A stretch of DNA of 64,000 bases from Planctomycetes bacterium B3_Pla (GTDB lineage: Bacteria; Planctomycetota; Phycisphaerae; Sedimentisphaerales; Anaerobacaceae): positions 47,307 through 111,306 of the forward strand of contig NJBM01000018.1 of NCBI GenBank assembly GCA_005223045.1, in the 5' to 3' direction. A program made the translations under genes and the position numbers. Shown in pieces: positions 36,048-44,348 of this stretch. Numbering within the stretch: the stretch's first letter is position 1; each line of letters starts with the position of its first letter. The notes below the pieces were generated by a model, which was given only the letters and a program-made list of their open reading frames with translations, was not told the origin of the DNA and searched no databases.

Positions 36048-37106
36048 ATGAACGATTGCAAATTAAAGACAGCGATACTCGGCCTCAACGAGGGCGGGCG
36101 GCTTCTGCTCGAAGCGGCCAATAGCGTCGATTCTTTGCAGATTGAGGCCGTGGCAGACAAGGACCAGAATCTGGCCGAGAAGATCGCCGATGAGTGTGGG
36201 TGTGCGGCTTACGACGACTATCGGCAATTAGTGATACAGAATCAGCTCGATTGCCTGCTGGTGGCCGAGGCGATGCACAGTTGCGAAGAGTACGTGCGGA
36301 TGGCGATGAAGAAGAAATTCAACGTGCTCAAAATGCCGCCGGGGGCGAGGGATTTCGAGGAGGCGGCCGAGTTCGTCCGCCTGAGCGAGGAGGAAGATAT
36401 CCAGTTCGCTGTTGCCAATCCGGGCCGGTTTGCGCGGAGCTTTGTAGCGCTGCGGCGGTTCCTGGAAGAAGGCAAGATCGAGCAGGTTTTCTTAGTGACC
36501 GCTCTGTGCAACGTCGGCGATTACGAGCAGCCCGGCTGGCACAGCGATCCGAAATTGGCCGGCGGCGGCGTGCTGCTGCACAACTGCTACCGGATGATAG
36601 ACCAGATCGTGTGGAACTTCGGAATGCCCCAGCAGGTCTATTCGCTGAATACGAACCAGGCCCAGGACAAGCAACAAAGGCTCTACCTGACAGAAGATAC
36701 CGCCGTCGTAACGATGAAATTCAGCGATATTTCCATTGGCAATCTTGTGGCGTCCCGGCGAGCGGGGATCGGCCCGGCAGAGGAGCTGCTGAAGATCTAC
36801 GGCAAGGACAGGATTCTGACGGTCAACGATACGCAACTGACGCTCAGCGACGGTCTCGGCCAGACAATAGAGCTGTTGAAATGCGACGATAGCACGCTTG
36901 TTTGCATGACGGAGCTGCTCAGGAGTTTCGCTCAGGGCATATCTTCGCCCGACGAGAATAAGCTCGGCGGCAGCGGCAGTGAGAACCTGGAGAACATGGC
37001 CGTCATCGAAGCGGCTTATCTTTCGGCCCGTACGGGCTTCCCCGAAGAACCCGGCAGATTTCTGCAGATGGCGCCGCTACCGGCCGAGAAGACGACAAGC
37101 GAATAA
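36048..37106 (+). CDS. Gfo/Idh/MocA-family protein with altered active-site motifs
   Basis: A 352-residue member of the NAD(P)-dependent sugar oxidoreductase family: Rossmann start LKTAILGLNEGGRLLLEA, VADKDQNLAEKIADECG and the C-terminal alpha/beta domain with GWHSDPKLAGGGVLLHNCYRMID. The usual EKP motif is replaced by KMPPG near residue 98, and the usual D-X-G-X-H-X-X-D near residue 185 reads HNCYRMID, so the catalytic histidine position is changed. It may bind cofactor without normal dehydrogenase activity. It starts just after a repeat-bearing gap. Confidence 0.82.
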   Translation: MNDCKLKTAILGLNEGGRLLLEAANSVDSLQIEAVADKDQNLAEKIADECGCAAYDDYRQLVIQNQLDCLLVAEAMHSCEEYVRMAMKKKFNVLKMPPGARDFEEAAEFVRLSEEEDIQFAVANPGRFARSFVALRRFLEEGKIEQVFLVTALCNVGDYEQPGWHSDPKLAGGGVLLHNCYRMIDQIVWNFGMPQQVYSLNTNQAQDKQQRLYLTEDTAVVTMKFSDISIGNLVASRRAGIGPAEELLKIYGKDRILTVNDTQLTLSDGLGQTIELLKCDDSTLVCMTELLRSFAQGISSPDENKLGGSGSENLENMAVIEAAYLSARTGFPEEPGRFLQMAPLPAEKTTSE

Positions 37107-37201
37107 TGGGAAATAACCATTTGACAAATGCTGCATTAGCCAATAGTCTATTAGTGCGAGCCGGCAGAACATTTTAGACGAGTTATTTTGGAGACAGTGG
37201 C

Positions 37202-37630
37202 ATGGAAGACAGCAAGAAAAAACCGATTATGATCGGTATTATCGTTGTGAGCCTTGGTGTTGCCGGCCTGGTTACCTTCAAGAAGGGTTCCGGAAGCGGC
37301 GGCATTAAAGACATTCCCGAAGGCGATGCCACCTGGGTCAAATGCAACAACCCGGAGTGCAAAGCCGAGTACGAGATGGGCACGAGGGATTACTACAAGG
37401 CCCTTACGGCGAACATGAACCCGAATCCAACGGCGAGCGGTCCAACGCCGCTTCCCTGCAAAAAGTGCAACAAGCCAAGTCTCTTCGGCGCCGAGAAATG
37501 CCAAAATCCGGACTGCGGGACCGTGTTCATACAGGGAATTGCAGGCCAGAATGACCATCCGGACCGCTGTCCCGAATGTGGGCAAAGTGCAACAGAAGAG
37601 AGCAGAAAAAAAAGGCTGGCCGAAGGGTAG
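37202..37630 (+). CDS. Membrane-anchored zinc-ribbon protein
   Basis: A 142-residue protein: one N-terminal helix (IMIGIIVVSLGVAGLVTF), a Gly/Ser linker and then CXXXXC-type pairs KCNNPECKAEY, CKKCNKPSLFG, KCQNPDCGTVF and RCPECGQS, enough for two zinc sites. The helix-first layout puts the ribbons on one side of the membrane; which side is not clear. GGAG lies about eight bases before the ATG. Function unknown. Confidence 0.75.
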   Translation: MEDSKKKPIMIGIIVVSLGVAGLVTFKKGSGSGGIKDIPEGDATWVKCNNPECKAEYEMGTRDYYKALTANMNPNPTASGPTPLPCKKCNKPSLFGAEKCQNPDCGTVFIQGIAGQNDHPDRCPECGQSATEESRKKRLAEG

Positions 37631-37636
37631 CCAGCC
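37606..37636 (-). terminator. Minus-strand terminator-like hairpin
   Basis: GGCTGGC (37614-37620) pairs with GCCAGCC (37630-37636) and on the minus strand is followed by eight T. It overlaps the end of the zinc-ribbon gene and would stop minus-strand transcripts coming from the RNA-rich gap. Confidence 0.45.
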
Positions 37637-38028
37637 GGCCTTTGGCTCTATTCGATCATTTCCTGAATGCAATTGACGGACGCCTTAGTAGTCCTCGAAG
37701 TTTCTCATCGTCACCAAGTGAGTCTGCGCCCATGGGTTTTCTCGCCGCTTTGGGTCAAATTCAAAAGTATCCATGTTAACCTCGCTTTCTGTTTGCACCT
37801 GCCGGTTGCCGGTCTCTTGCCGAGACGGTCATCGGTAGATGACCCCTTCCCTGTCGGTGACGATGGCCCTGGCTCAGTATGCTTATCCACCTCAATTGCA
37901 GCGCAGGCTCATGAGTAATGCAAGCCTCTTCTTCCAGGCTTGCGCTGTAGGGGATTCCCCTATACGAATTACAGGGATTTCCCCGATAGCATAAACAGGG
38001 TCTGCGCCGATTTACAAAGACAACGGCC

Positions 38029-38057
38029 TTGTTAATATAGTATAAAATGGATATAAT
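38029..38057 (+). promoter_or_regulatory. Sigma-70 promoter of a candidate small RNA
   Basis: TTGTTA, 17 bases, TATAAT, in a gap without genes; a terminator follows about 95 bases after the -10 box. Confidence 0.55.
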
Positions 38058-38063
38058 ATAGTT

Positions 38064-38190
38064 CAAAAAGGGCAGGCTCGCCGAGAATGAAGATTTTTGG
38101 GGCAAAAATGAAAAACATGGAATGAAGTAAATTGCACATAACACTTCTCCGAACGGCAGGTTTCTGACGGGCCTGCCGTTTCTCTTTTCT
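38064..38190 (+). ncRNA. Candidate small RNA, about 125 nt
   Basis: A complete transcription unit without a plausible gene: promoter at 38029-38057 and terminator at 38152-38189 (9-bp stem AACGGCAGG/CCTGCCGTT then TCTCTTTT). The only frame inside is a 12-codon one from an ATG at 38087. GGGCAGG near the 5' end could pair with the terminator arm, an alternative fold. No known RNA family recognised. Confidence 0.42.
38152..38189 (+). terminator. Rho-independent terminator of the candidate small RNA
   Basis: Stem 38152-38160 with 38172-38180, eleven-base loop, U-rich tail. Confidence 0.6.
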
Positions 38191-38307
38191 ATACTTCCGC
38201 CAGTCGCTTCCCTGCCATCACCCAAACACAGCTCCGTTGCGGCAGCTACTTAGTTTCATATCAACGAGGCTCGGATCGGGCCAATTCAGGATTCTCGGCA
38301 GGTTTTG

Positions 38308-38430
38308 AAGAAAGCCCCTGCCTGGAGGAGAGGGAGAGAACCCAAAGCAGGGGCTTAGGTTAGAACGTATCTTCAACGGACGGCCTTTTTTCAAGCAATC
38401 GAATCTTCGAAAATCATAGTTAAGTGCCGC
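38308..38430 (-). ncRNA. Sibling RNA element, copy A
   Basis: On the minus strand: GGCACTTA box, about 65 bases of leader, then a 10-bp stem AAGCCCCTGC/GCAGGGGCTT (38347-38356 with 38312-38321) whose loop holds CTCTCCTCC, ending TTTCTTC. The sequence just before the hairpin (GATACGTTCTAACCTAAG) aligns with copy B. It lies divergent from the small cysteine-rich gene. Confidence 0.5.
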
Positions 38431-38439
38431 CGATGATGC

Positions 38440-38475
38440 CCAATGTAACGTTTTTTCTGAATTTAACGTTTTTTC
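38440..38475 (-). repeat. Two 18-bp iterons upstream of copy A
   Basis: On the minus strand two adjacent 18-base units start GAAAAAACGTTA; the second ends 11 bases before GGCACTTA. The same spacing holds at copies B and E. Confidence 0.7.
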
Positions 38476-38610
38476 GGCGTGTAAGGCCTCTTTTGCAGCA
38501 CATCCGGGGGTAAATTGTAAAAAATTTCAAAAAAACTGCAATTTTCGGAATTTTAGCATCTACATTTACCGCCTGGCAAACGCCCTTGTATATAGTAACG
38601 AGGATAGTCT

Positions 38611-38817
38611 ATGGATAAAAAGTGTATTGACTGCAAATATTTTAAGCAAGGCAGCGTCGGCCCTACGAAGACCGAGCATGTCTGGGGAGATTGTCTAAAG
38701 GCGGCTGATTGCGCCGGTGTCGCAGAGAATCCAGCCGGAGCCGGTGTTTTCACCTGGGCCGACGGGAGCTGCGATCATTTTGAATCCCGCACGGGCATCT
38801 GCGGATCACCCCGCTGA
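38611..38817 (+). CDS. Small cysteine-rich protein
   Basis: A 68-residue cytosolic protein with MDKKCIDCKYFKQG at the start and further cysteines in WGDCLKAADC, GSCDHF and TGICG, seven in all, consistent with a zinc or iron-sulfur site. GAGG is eight bases before the ATG. No family recognised beyond a general resemblance to short CxxC(K/R)(Y/F)F proteins. Confidence 0.6.
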   Translation: MDKKCIDCKYFKQGSVGPTKTEHVWGDCLKAADCAGVAENPAGAGVFTWADGSCDHFESRTGICGSPR

Positions 38818-39087
38818 GGATTCGCGGCAGGGCTGCCTGCAAAGGCGATTTCGGTGCATCGGACAGAGGCCTCCCAAGAGGACCTGCGTGCACGCTCCAC
38901 ATTCCGACGGCTTAGTGGTGCAACATCATTCATTCCTGCTCAAAATGCAAAAGGCACAGGCAAGCAGCACGCAAAAAGGGGGCGATATTTCGTACGACTT
39001 AACTTGGCCGAGCGGCATGAAAATGTTATAATAGGTGAGGAAATTTGATGCGGGAAGTGTAACAGCTTTTTGACAGGAAGACCGGAA

Positions 39088-39681
39088 ATGAAAGCGGTAA
39101 GGCTATTCTGCTTGGTCTCGGCCTTGACGTTTGTTCATGTTGGCTGTCAGAAGAGGCGAGCAGCGGCCGAAAGGGTCGCAATTACACCTGTCAGTAAAGA
39201 TGTGATGCTGGGGCGTACCCCCCTGCACTCGGCGCCCAACCGGAAAGTCTGCAAACGGCTCATCGACCAGGGCGCCGACGTGAACGCGACAGACAGCTTC
39301 GGCATGACCCCGTTGCATACCGCTGTGATAAGAAACCACATCGAGGCGGTTGAATTGCTCATAGCCGCCGGGGCAGAAATCGACGCAAGGAGCAACCGGG
39401 GTCAGACGCCGCTGTTCTGGGCAGTCACTCAGGGCCGCAGATGGATTATGACCAGACTTATTACCGTGGGCGCCGACGTCAACGCGAGCGACGACTACGG
39501 CATGACGCCGTTGCACTGGGCGGTCATAAACGCCAACCAGGAGGCGATCCGACTGCTTATCGCCAAGGGAGCGGATATCAATGCAAGAGCCAAAAACGGC
39601 AAGACTCCCTTGTCCGCGGCAAAAGACAGAGGCCACGTGGACATCGTCGAGCTATTGTCTCTCCAGGGGGCGAAGTATTAA
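39088..39681 (+). CDS. Ankyrin-repeat lipoprotein
   Basis: A 197-residue exported protein: signal peptide with lipobox HVGC near residue 20, then four to five ankyrin repeats (units like GMTPLHTAVIRNHIEAVELL and GADVNASDDYGMTPLHWAV). The first repeat is short (GRTPLHSAPNRKVCKRLI). Ankyrin stacks bind proteins; the partner is unknown. ATG 39088 has AGGA nine bases upstream and gives a clean signal peptide, unlike the TTG at 39070. Confidence 0.85.
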   Translation: MKAVRLFCLVSALTFVHVGCQKRRAAAERVAITPVSKDVMLGRTPLHSAPNRKVCKRLIDQGADVNATDSFGMTPLHTAVIRNHIEAVELLIAAGAEIDARSNRGQTPLFWAVTQGRRWIMTRLITVGADVNASDDYGMTPLHWAVINANQEAIRLLIAKGADINARAKNGKTPLSAAKDRGHVDIVELLSLQGAKY

Positions 39682-39739
39682 CAACTCAATCCGGCCATAG
39701 TGTGGATGTTGTTTGCCTGTAGTTCTATGTAAATGGCAA

Positions 39740-39865
39740 AAAATGCCCCTGCTTCACGGAGGAGAGGGATGGTTGAAGCAGGGGCTTATGTGATAGTGTA
39801 TCCTCGATACACTACCAACCTCCTTCCACTGAAAAACAATCATTAAACTCTACAAGTAAGTGCCG
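39740..39865 (-). ncRNA. Sibling RNA element, copy B
   Basis: On the minus strand: GGCACTTA box (39858-39864), then GGAAGGAGG, a 9-bp hairpin (39794-39802 with 39806-39814, loop GAG), and a 12-bp terminator stem (39774-39785 with 39745-39756) followed by ATTTTTT. The terminator loop reads CTCTCCTCC and can pair with GGAAGGAGG upstream. A mini-frame GTG...TAA of eight codons follows GGAGG. It converges on the ankyrin gene. Confidence 0.55.
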
Positions 39866-39875
39866 GCACCTGTTC

Positions 39876-39929
39876 CAAATGTAACGTTTTTTCTGAATAT
39901 GATGATTTTTCCGATTGTAACGTTTCCTC
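39876..39929 (-). repeat. Three 18-bp iterons upstream of copy B
   Basis: Three contiguous 18-base units (39876-39893, 39894-39911, 39912-39929); on the minus strand the last and first carry ACGTTACA, the middle one has diverged. Confidence 0.7.
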
Positions 39930-39987
39930 TGCTTCGGGCGAGTTTTGCAGCGGGTGCGCCTTGTAAAGGATGACCTGAGCGGATGTT

Positions 39988-40053
39988 GATAAAGCCCCCA
40001 CCCGTATGGAGGTTGCGAAATGGTGAGAGTAGGGGCTTAACTGAAAAAGTATG
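39988..40053 (-). ncRNA. Sibling RNA element, copy C, with its own promoter
   Basis: A 65-base transcript predicted from the promoter at 40059-40087. AAGCCCC (minus strand 40032-40038) pairs with GGGGCTT (39992-39998), extended past a mismatch; the loop shows AACCTCC. No GGCACTTA box or iterons; it appears to use a standard promoter instead. It starts about 80 bases after the stop of the prepilin gene at 40132. Confidence 0.55.
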
Positions 40054-40058
40054 TTCCT

Positions 40059-40087
40059 ATTATAGCGATTTTCACCGGCCGGGTCAA
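40059..40087 (-). promoter_or_regulatory. Consensus-like sigma-70 promoter for copy C
   Basis: TTGACC, 17 bases, TATAAT on the minus strand, with no gene in reach except the short RNA element. Confidence 0.7.
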
Positions 40088-40131
40088 GAAAAGTTGCCTT
40101 AAAAAGCCAGTTTCTGTGAAAGCCGGGCCGT

Positions 40132-41010
40132 TCAATTGACGCGCTTTCTCGCTATGAAGTGCTCAAGCAGCCATCGGAGGTCTTCGTTGCCTGCTGAAGG
40201 TGTGTTCATGCCGGAATGAGAGGACGGGTTCTCGGCGTTTACCGTTATGAAATCGAGGGTGCGCGGGTCCATCCATCTGCGGCGGTCGGCGTGGCCGTCG
40301 GCGAAGCCGAACGTGCTTGACTTGTTGTGGTATGAAGCCAGAGGATCGTAGAATCTCCAGCTACCGGGATTCGAGAGATAATTGCTGCCGCCACCGAACG
40401 GCAAATGCCATCCGCCCTCGTTTTCACCGTATCGGCTGCCGTTATGTTCCTCTTCGACGAAAACATAGAATTGCCCGGCGTCTTTGACGTCGAGCATTTT
40501 TCTATAGTAATTGTAGCCGGTATTGCGGTTGGCGTCTCCGGCACGAAGTTCGCCGAAAGCGTAGGAGATCGAATAGCTGCGGAAGCAATCCCGAGGCGGC
40601 CGCCGAGTGCTCTTGCGATTGTCGCCCGGACAGTGGTAAACGTCCACGTCCTTGACATACTCCCACATCGTTCCCAACTGGAGCCCGCGGTAACGGTCCT
40701 CGTTTGTGATTGTCGGCGGCGCGGGATTGTTGGCCAGGTTGTTGCCGGCAATATCCTTGGGCCGGTGGACCCACGGGCTGCCGTCGTTTGCCTGATCGTA
40801 GCAGGCGCCGTTGCACATCAGGGTGCCGTCGTTGTCGTCGGCGTACATTATCCATCCTATGAGAAGGCTTCTATGATTACCCAGGCAAACAGCCCCGGTG
40901 GCGCTCTCCTTGGCTATTTGCAGCGCCGGGATCAAAATAGCCATTAAAATGGCAATCACAGCTATCACCACCAGAAGCTCAATCAGGGTAAAGCCTTCTC
41001 TTTTGCGCAT
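40132..41010 (-). CDS. Prepilin-type protein with H-X9-DG motif (1)
   Basis: A 292-residue type II secretion/type IV pilin-like protein. Residues 6-30 (GFTLIELLVVIAVIAILMAIL) are the prepilin peptidase site, cleaved after G, and the following membrane helix. Near the C-terminus is HNKSSTFGFADG, the H-X9-DG motif typical of planctomycete pseudopilins; CPGDNRKS in the middle matches the conserved cysteine segment. Copies are exported and assembled or displayed at the envelope; individual roles are unknown. A promoter (41092-41121) precedes it. Confidence 0.88.
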   Translation of the reverse strand: MRKREGFTLIELLVVIAVIAILMAILIPALQIAKESATGAVCLGNHRSLLIGWIMYADDNDGTLMCNGACYDQANDGSPWVHRPKDIAGNNLANNPAPPTITNEDRYRGLQLGTMWEYVKDVDVYHCPGDNRKSTRRPPRDCFRSYSISYAFGELRAGDANRNTGYNYYRKMLDVKDAGQFYVFVEEEHNGSRYGENEGGWHLPFGGGSNYLSNPGSWRFYDPLASYHNKSSTFGFADGHADRRRWMDPRTLDFITVNAENPSSHSGMNTPSAGNEDLRWLLEHFIARKRVN

Positions 41011-41091
41011 GACAGCTTCCCTTTTCTTTCACAGAAGATGCTCTCGACAATCTGCGTTTGTATCATAAGTCCAATGCAGATTGCCTTAGAT

Positions 41092-41121
41092 ATTATAACT
41101 CAATAAGTGACGGCAATGCAA
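41092..41121 (-). promoter_or_regulatory. Promoter of prepilin gene 1
   Basis: TTGCAT, 18 bases, TATAAT on the minus strand. The 18-base spacer and the run TTGAGTTATAAT resemble the promoters of prepilin genes at 49967 and 61293. Confidence 0.55.
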
Positions 41122-41205
41122 GTTTCAGTGGCATTTGATAGTGTGCAGCCTCCTGTAACGATGTGAGTCGCTGCGCCGTCGAGCAGGCAATTGGCTGAAA
41201 TGGGA

Positions 41206-42528
41206 TTATTCATGCCGCAGCGATTCGATCGGGTCCAGGTTGGCGGCTCGATAGGCCGGATACAGCCCAAAGATTATTCCTACCGCGGCGCTAATGCCAA
41301 AGGCCAGGGCCAGCGAAAACCCCGTGATGACCGTTGGCATGTGGCCGAAATGAGTCACCAAAAACGGTATGAGAGAACCCAGGACAATTCCCAGGATGCC
41401 CCCGACGAAAGTCAGCATAAGTGTTTCTGAGAGAAACTGAACGATGATGTCGCGTTTGGTGGCGCCGAGGGCGCGACGTATTCCGATCTCACGCGTTCGC
41501 TCGCTGACGGTCGCCAGCATAATATTCATGATTCCTATGCCTCCGACCAGAAGCGTAATCGTGGCGATTGAGCCGAGTACGATGCTGAAAATACGCTGCG
41601 TTCGTTTCGCCTGGTACAGCAGTTCAAGCGGCGCAATTATGCGATAGTCCTCCTTATCCTTATGAAGGCGCGCCAGCAAAGTATTCAAAATATCACGCAT
41701 CGGCAGCACTTGCTCGGTTGATTTGACCTTCACTGTGATCTTTTGTAGCTGTACTTTTTCTATATTCTGGCCGCTCCCGCCAAAGCTAACGCTCAACTCG
41801 GTAAATCGGGACTTGGCGGTTGACAAGGGCAAATATACACTACCGGCGGCCCCGCTGTCGGAACCCGTTGCCGCCGCCATAGTGTTTGTAGAACCATTCC
41901 GCTTGCCCCCAACCGACGGTGTCCCGGCCACACCTACAACCCGGTAGCAATTGCCATGTATCCTGATGTCCTTGCCGAGCGGGTCGTCGAATCCGAACAG
42001 ACCGCTCACGAGCTGCTCATCGACCACGCACACACTCTGCTGCTGATGCAGATCGATACTGCTCAAAAACCGCCCATGAACCACGTTAACCGGCGAAACC
42101 GCCGTGTACCACGGAATGGTGCCCACGATTTTTATGGCCACCTTACGAATGCCGTATCGTGCTTCCTGGTCGATTTCGCGGATGGGTACGACAACCTCGA
42201 CGTCCGGCAGGCTGTTGCGAATTGACTCGGCGTCCTTATAGGTCAGACCGTAACTCCGCATTCGCCGCCCCGTCTCGCTGGTGTCGGCCCGCTCCTCGGG
42301 CGGCTCAACCGTCTCGACAATCAAATTTCTGCTCCCGAGCCGCGCTATCAGCTCCTGTGCCTCCTGGCTGGCTCCTTCTCCTATCGCGAGCATAGCGATC
42401 ACCGAGCATACTCCGAAAACTATGCCGAGCGTTGTCAGCGCAGACCGCAACCGATGCATCCACAGGCTTTTGATGCCCAGCTTAAACGTCCTTTTAGCAC
42501 CAGACCAACGCATAATAACCCAAGACAA
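41206..42528 (-). CDS. MacB-like ABC transporter permease (FtsX type)
   Basis: A 440-residue permease of a tripartite efflux pump. TM1 is near residues 28-50 (ALTTLGIVFGVCSVIAMLAIG), a long periplasmic MacB_PCD domain follows, and three C-terminal helices end in YPAYRAANLDPIESLRHE, the classic family tail; MNIMLATVSERTREIGIRRALGA is the FtsX signature. No ATPase domain is fused, and no separate ATPase gene is found in this window. It is the last gene of the tolC-adaptor-permease set, 24 bases after the adaptor. Confidence 0.92.
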   Translation of the reverse strand: MSWVIMRWSGAKRTFKLGIKSLWMHRLRSALTTLGIVFGVCSVIAMLAIGEGASQEAQELIARLGSRNLIVETVEPPEERADTSETGRRMRSYGLTYKDAESIRNSLPDVEVVVPIREIDQEARYGIRKVAIKIVGTIPWYTAVSPVNVVHGRFLSSIDLHQQQSVCVVDEQLVSGLFGFDDPLGKDIRIHGNCYRVVGVAGTPSVGGKRNGSTNTMAAATGSDSGAAGSVYLPLSTAKSRFTELSVSFGGSGQNIEKVQLQKITVKVKSTEQVLPMRDILNTLLARLHKDKEDYRIIAPLELLYQAKRTQRIFSIVLGSIATITLLVGGIGIMNIMLATVSERTREIGIRRALGATKRDIIVQFLSETLMLTFVGGILGIVLGSLIPFLVTHFGHMPTVITGFSLALAFGISAAVGIIFGLYPAYRAANLDPIESLRHE

Positions 42529-42552
42529 ACTCCAATTCAGCCAGGCCGCGCG

Positions 42553-44322
42553 TCATTTCTCAGACGCTTGCTTGGTTTGTGCCTCTTCTTTTTTCTGTTC
42601 TTTCGCCGGCTCTGACCCGGTCTGAGCCTGTTCTTTCGCCGGCTCTGACTTACCTTCTTCCTGTTCTTTCGCCGGCTCCGACTCAGTTTCCGCCTGTTCT
42701 TCTGTTTTCTCCGGCTCAGTCCATTTGGGCGGATTAAGCAGCACTTTCTCGCCCTCAGTCAAACCACTTTTTATCTCAACGAAATTGTCGTTGAACAATC
42801 CTGTCTCAACCTCGCGCTTTTGGACAGGGCTCCCGGCAACGTGGCAAATCTTTTTGTCCTCCACCGTGACGACGCACTGTATCGGCACGTAAAGAACATC
42901 GTGCAGCTTGTCGATAATGACCGTGACCTTCCCGGTCATACCGGTCTTGAGAGCATCGTGCGTCCCGTCAATGCCCACGTCCGTTGAGTAAACTTTGAGG
43001 TCCGGATTCAGCCAGTCCTCCGTATCGGCCAACGGCGCCTTCTTTAGCACTTTACCCGTAAAGGACTTATCCGGAAATGCCTCGACTGTTATCTCGGCCG
43101 GCTGGTTTGGTTCAATCCTGTCAATCCAGGTTTCATGAATCTTGACCTCGACCTTCATTTCGGATGCATCAGGTATTGTTATAATCTTATAGCCTTCCGG
43201 AACCTCCGCTCCCTGCTCAATTTTTACCCTTGACCACCGTTGCGTGCTCGACCAGTAAACTACCTGGCCTACGGCAGGCGCCCGAATCATGCAAGCCACA
43301 ATCTGCTTTTTCAGTTTGTCTAAACGCTGCTTCTGCACTTGGAACGTGGAACTTGCGCTTGCAAGCCTTGCCTTGGCCTGGGCCAGTTGTGCACGCGCAC
43401 GTGCTTTAGTTCTATCCAATTCCCGCTGGGCCTCTTTATAATCGCTCAGCAACTGCTCTGTCTGCTTTGCAAACTCATAAAGCTGAAATAGTGTCAAAGC
43501 AATCCTGGCCTTTTCCTCTTCAATCACAAGGCGTTGGTGGTCCAGAGTGTCTCTCTTGAGTTCGGTTTCTGCTACATATTGTTTCTCGAAGAGTTTCTTA
43601 GTCCAATCCAGCGTATAAGCGGCTTTCTCTAAGTCCGACTGCGCAAGTGAGATGTTGCCGGTTAGTTCCCGCAGCTTCTGCGAAGCCTCGCCGCCGAGAC
43701 TGTTGGGGTCCTCAAGGAGCGATGCTACATTGATACTTGAATTCGGGTCCGCGCCCGCGCCGGCAACCACCCTTTGCGCAACAGTCTTCCCAAGGTACTT
43801 TTGAAAGTCCATCAGACTAAACTTCACCTTTAACTCGGCGGCGGTAACGTCACTTTCATTTTGTTTTACCTGAATAAGATGCGACTCATTTGCATCGGCA
43901 TGGTTTGCCTCGGCGCTGGTCAACTCGATTTCCCTTTGTGACAACTGCTCCTTCAAATTCGAAGAATCCAGTTCCACCAGCACCTTGCCGTCATTTACAT
44001 CTTCCGGGGTTATGAAGGTGCCTTCAGGCACAATGTTGACTATAGTCGCCCTCCCTTCCACCTCAGACTTGATATCCTCTGCTTTGACTGCCTTGATGCT
44101 GCCGCTTTCGGTCACGCTGATAGCTAAATCACCGCGCTTTACCGCAAACAGGCCCGTGCCTTTCTCCGAGCCATCAGAGCCGCGGGCCCTTTGCCGAATC
44201 AAACCAAACACACCTACAGCGACAACCACAAACACGGAGATCAATATCAGAAGAATCCGCCTCCCGAAACCCGATTTGCGGGCCACCTGGTTACTTTGTT
44301 CTCTAACGCTTATTGGCTTCAT
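42553..44322 (-). CDS. HlyD/MacA-family efflux adaptor
   Basis: A 589-residue periplasmic adaptor linking the permease to TolC. TM near residues 22-42, a barrel-sandwich start VKRGDLAISVTESGSIKA, long coiled-coil arms (residues 125-345) with ARAQLAQAKARLASASSTF, then the second half IRAPAVGQVVYWS and the beta-barrel domain. The arms are longer than in MacA. The C-terminal 60 residues are low-complexity, with SEPAKEQ repeated three times. It lies 26 bases after the TolC gene. Confidence 0.9.
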   Translation of the reverse strand: MKPISVREQSNQVARKSGFGRRILLILISVFVVVAVGVFGLIRQRARGSDGSEKGTGLFAVKRGDLAISVTESGSIKAVKAEDIKSEVEGRATIVNIVPEGTFITPEDVNDGKVLVELDSSNLKEQLSQREIELTSAEANHADANESHLIQVKQNESDVTAAELKVKFSLMDFQKYLGKTVAQRVVAGAGADPNSSINVASLLEDPNSLGGEASQKLRELTGNISLAQSDLEKAAYTLDWTKKLFEKQYVAETELKRDTLDHQRLVIEEEKARIALTLFQLYEFAKQTEQLLSDYKEAQRELDRTKARARAQLAQAKARLASASSTFQVQKQRLDKLKKQIVACMIRAPAVGQVVYWSSTQRWSRVKIEQGAEVPEGYKIITIPDASEMKVEVKIHETWIDRIEPNQPAEITVEAFPDKSFTGKVLKKAPLADTEDWLNPDLKVYSTDVGIDGTHDALKTGMTGKVTVIIDKLHDVLYVPIQCVVTVEDKKICHVAGSPVQKREVETGLFNDNFVEIKSGLTEGEKVLLNPPKWTEPEKTEEQAETESEPAKEQEEGKSEPAKEQAQTGSEPAKEQKKEEAQTKQASEK

Positions 44323-44348
44323 GATGTTATCTTCCTCAAATGTCGTTT

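Noticed and set aside
36194..36892. 232-codon plus-strand frame in a second phase
   Set aside because: Overlaps the Gfo/Idh/MocA gene in another frame; Arg-rich and without structure.
37776..38225. 149-codon minus-strand frame
   Set aside because: No ribosome site, low-complexity mixture, and runs across the plus-strand small RNA candidate and its terminator.
39876..39929. 18-bp tandem units as a CRISPR array
   Set aside because: Units are contiguous without spacers and no cas gene is present.
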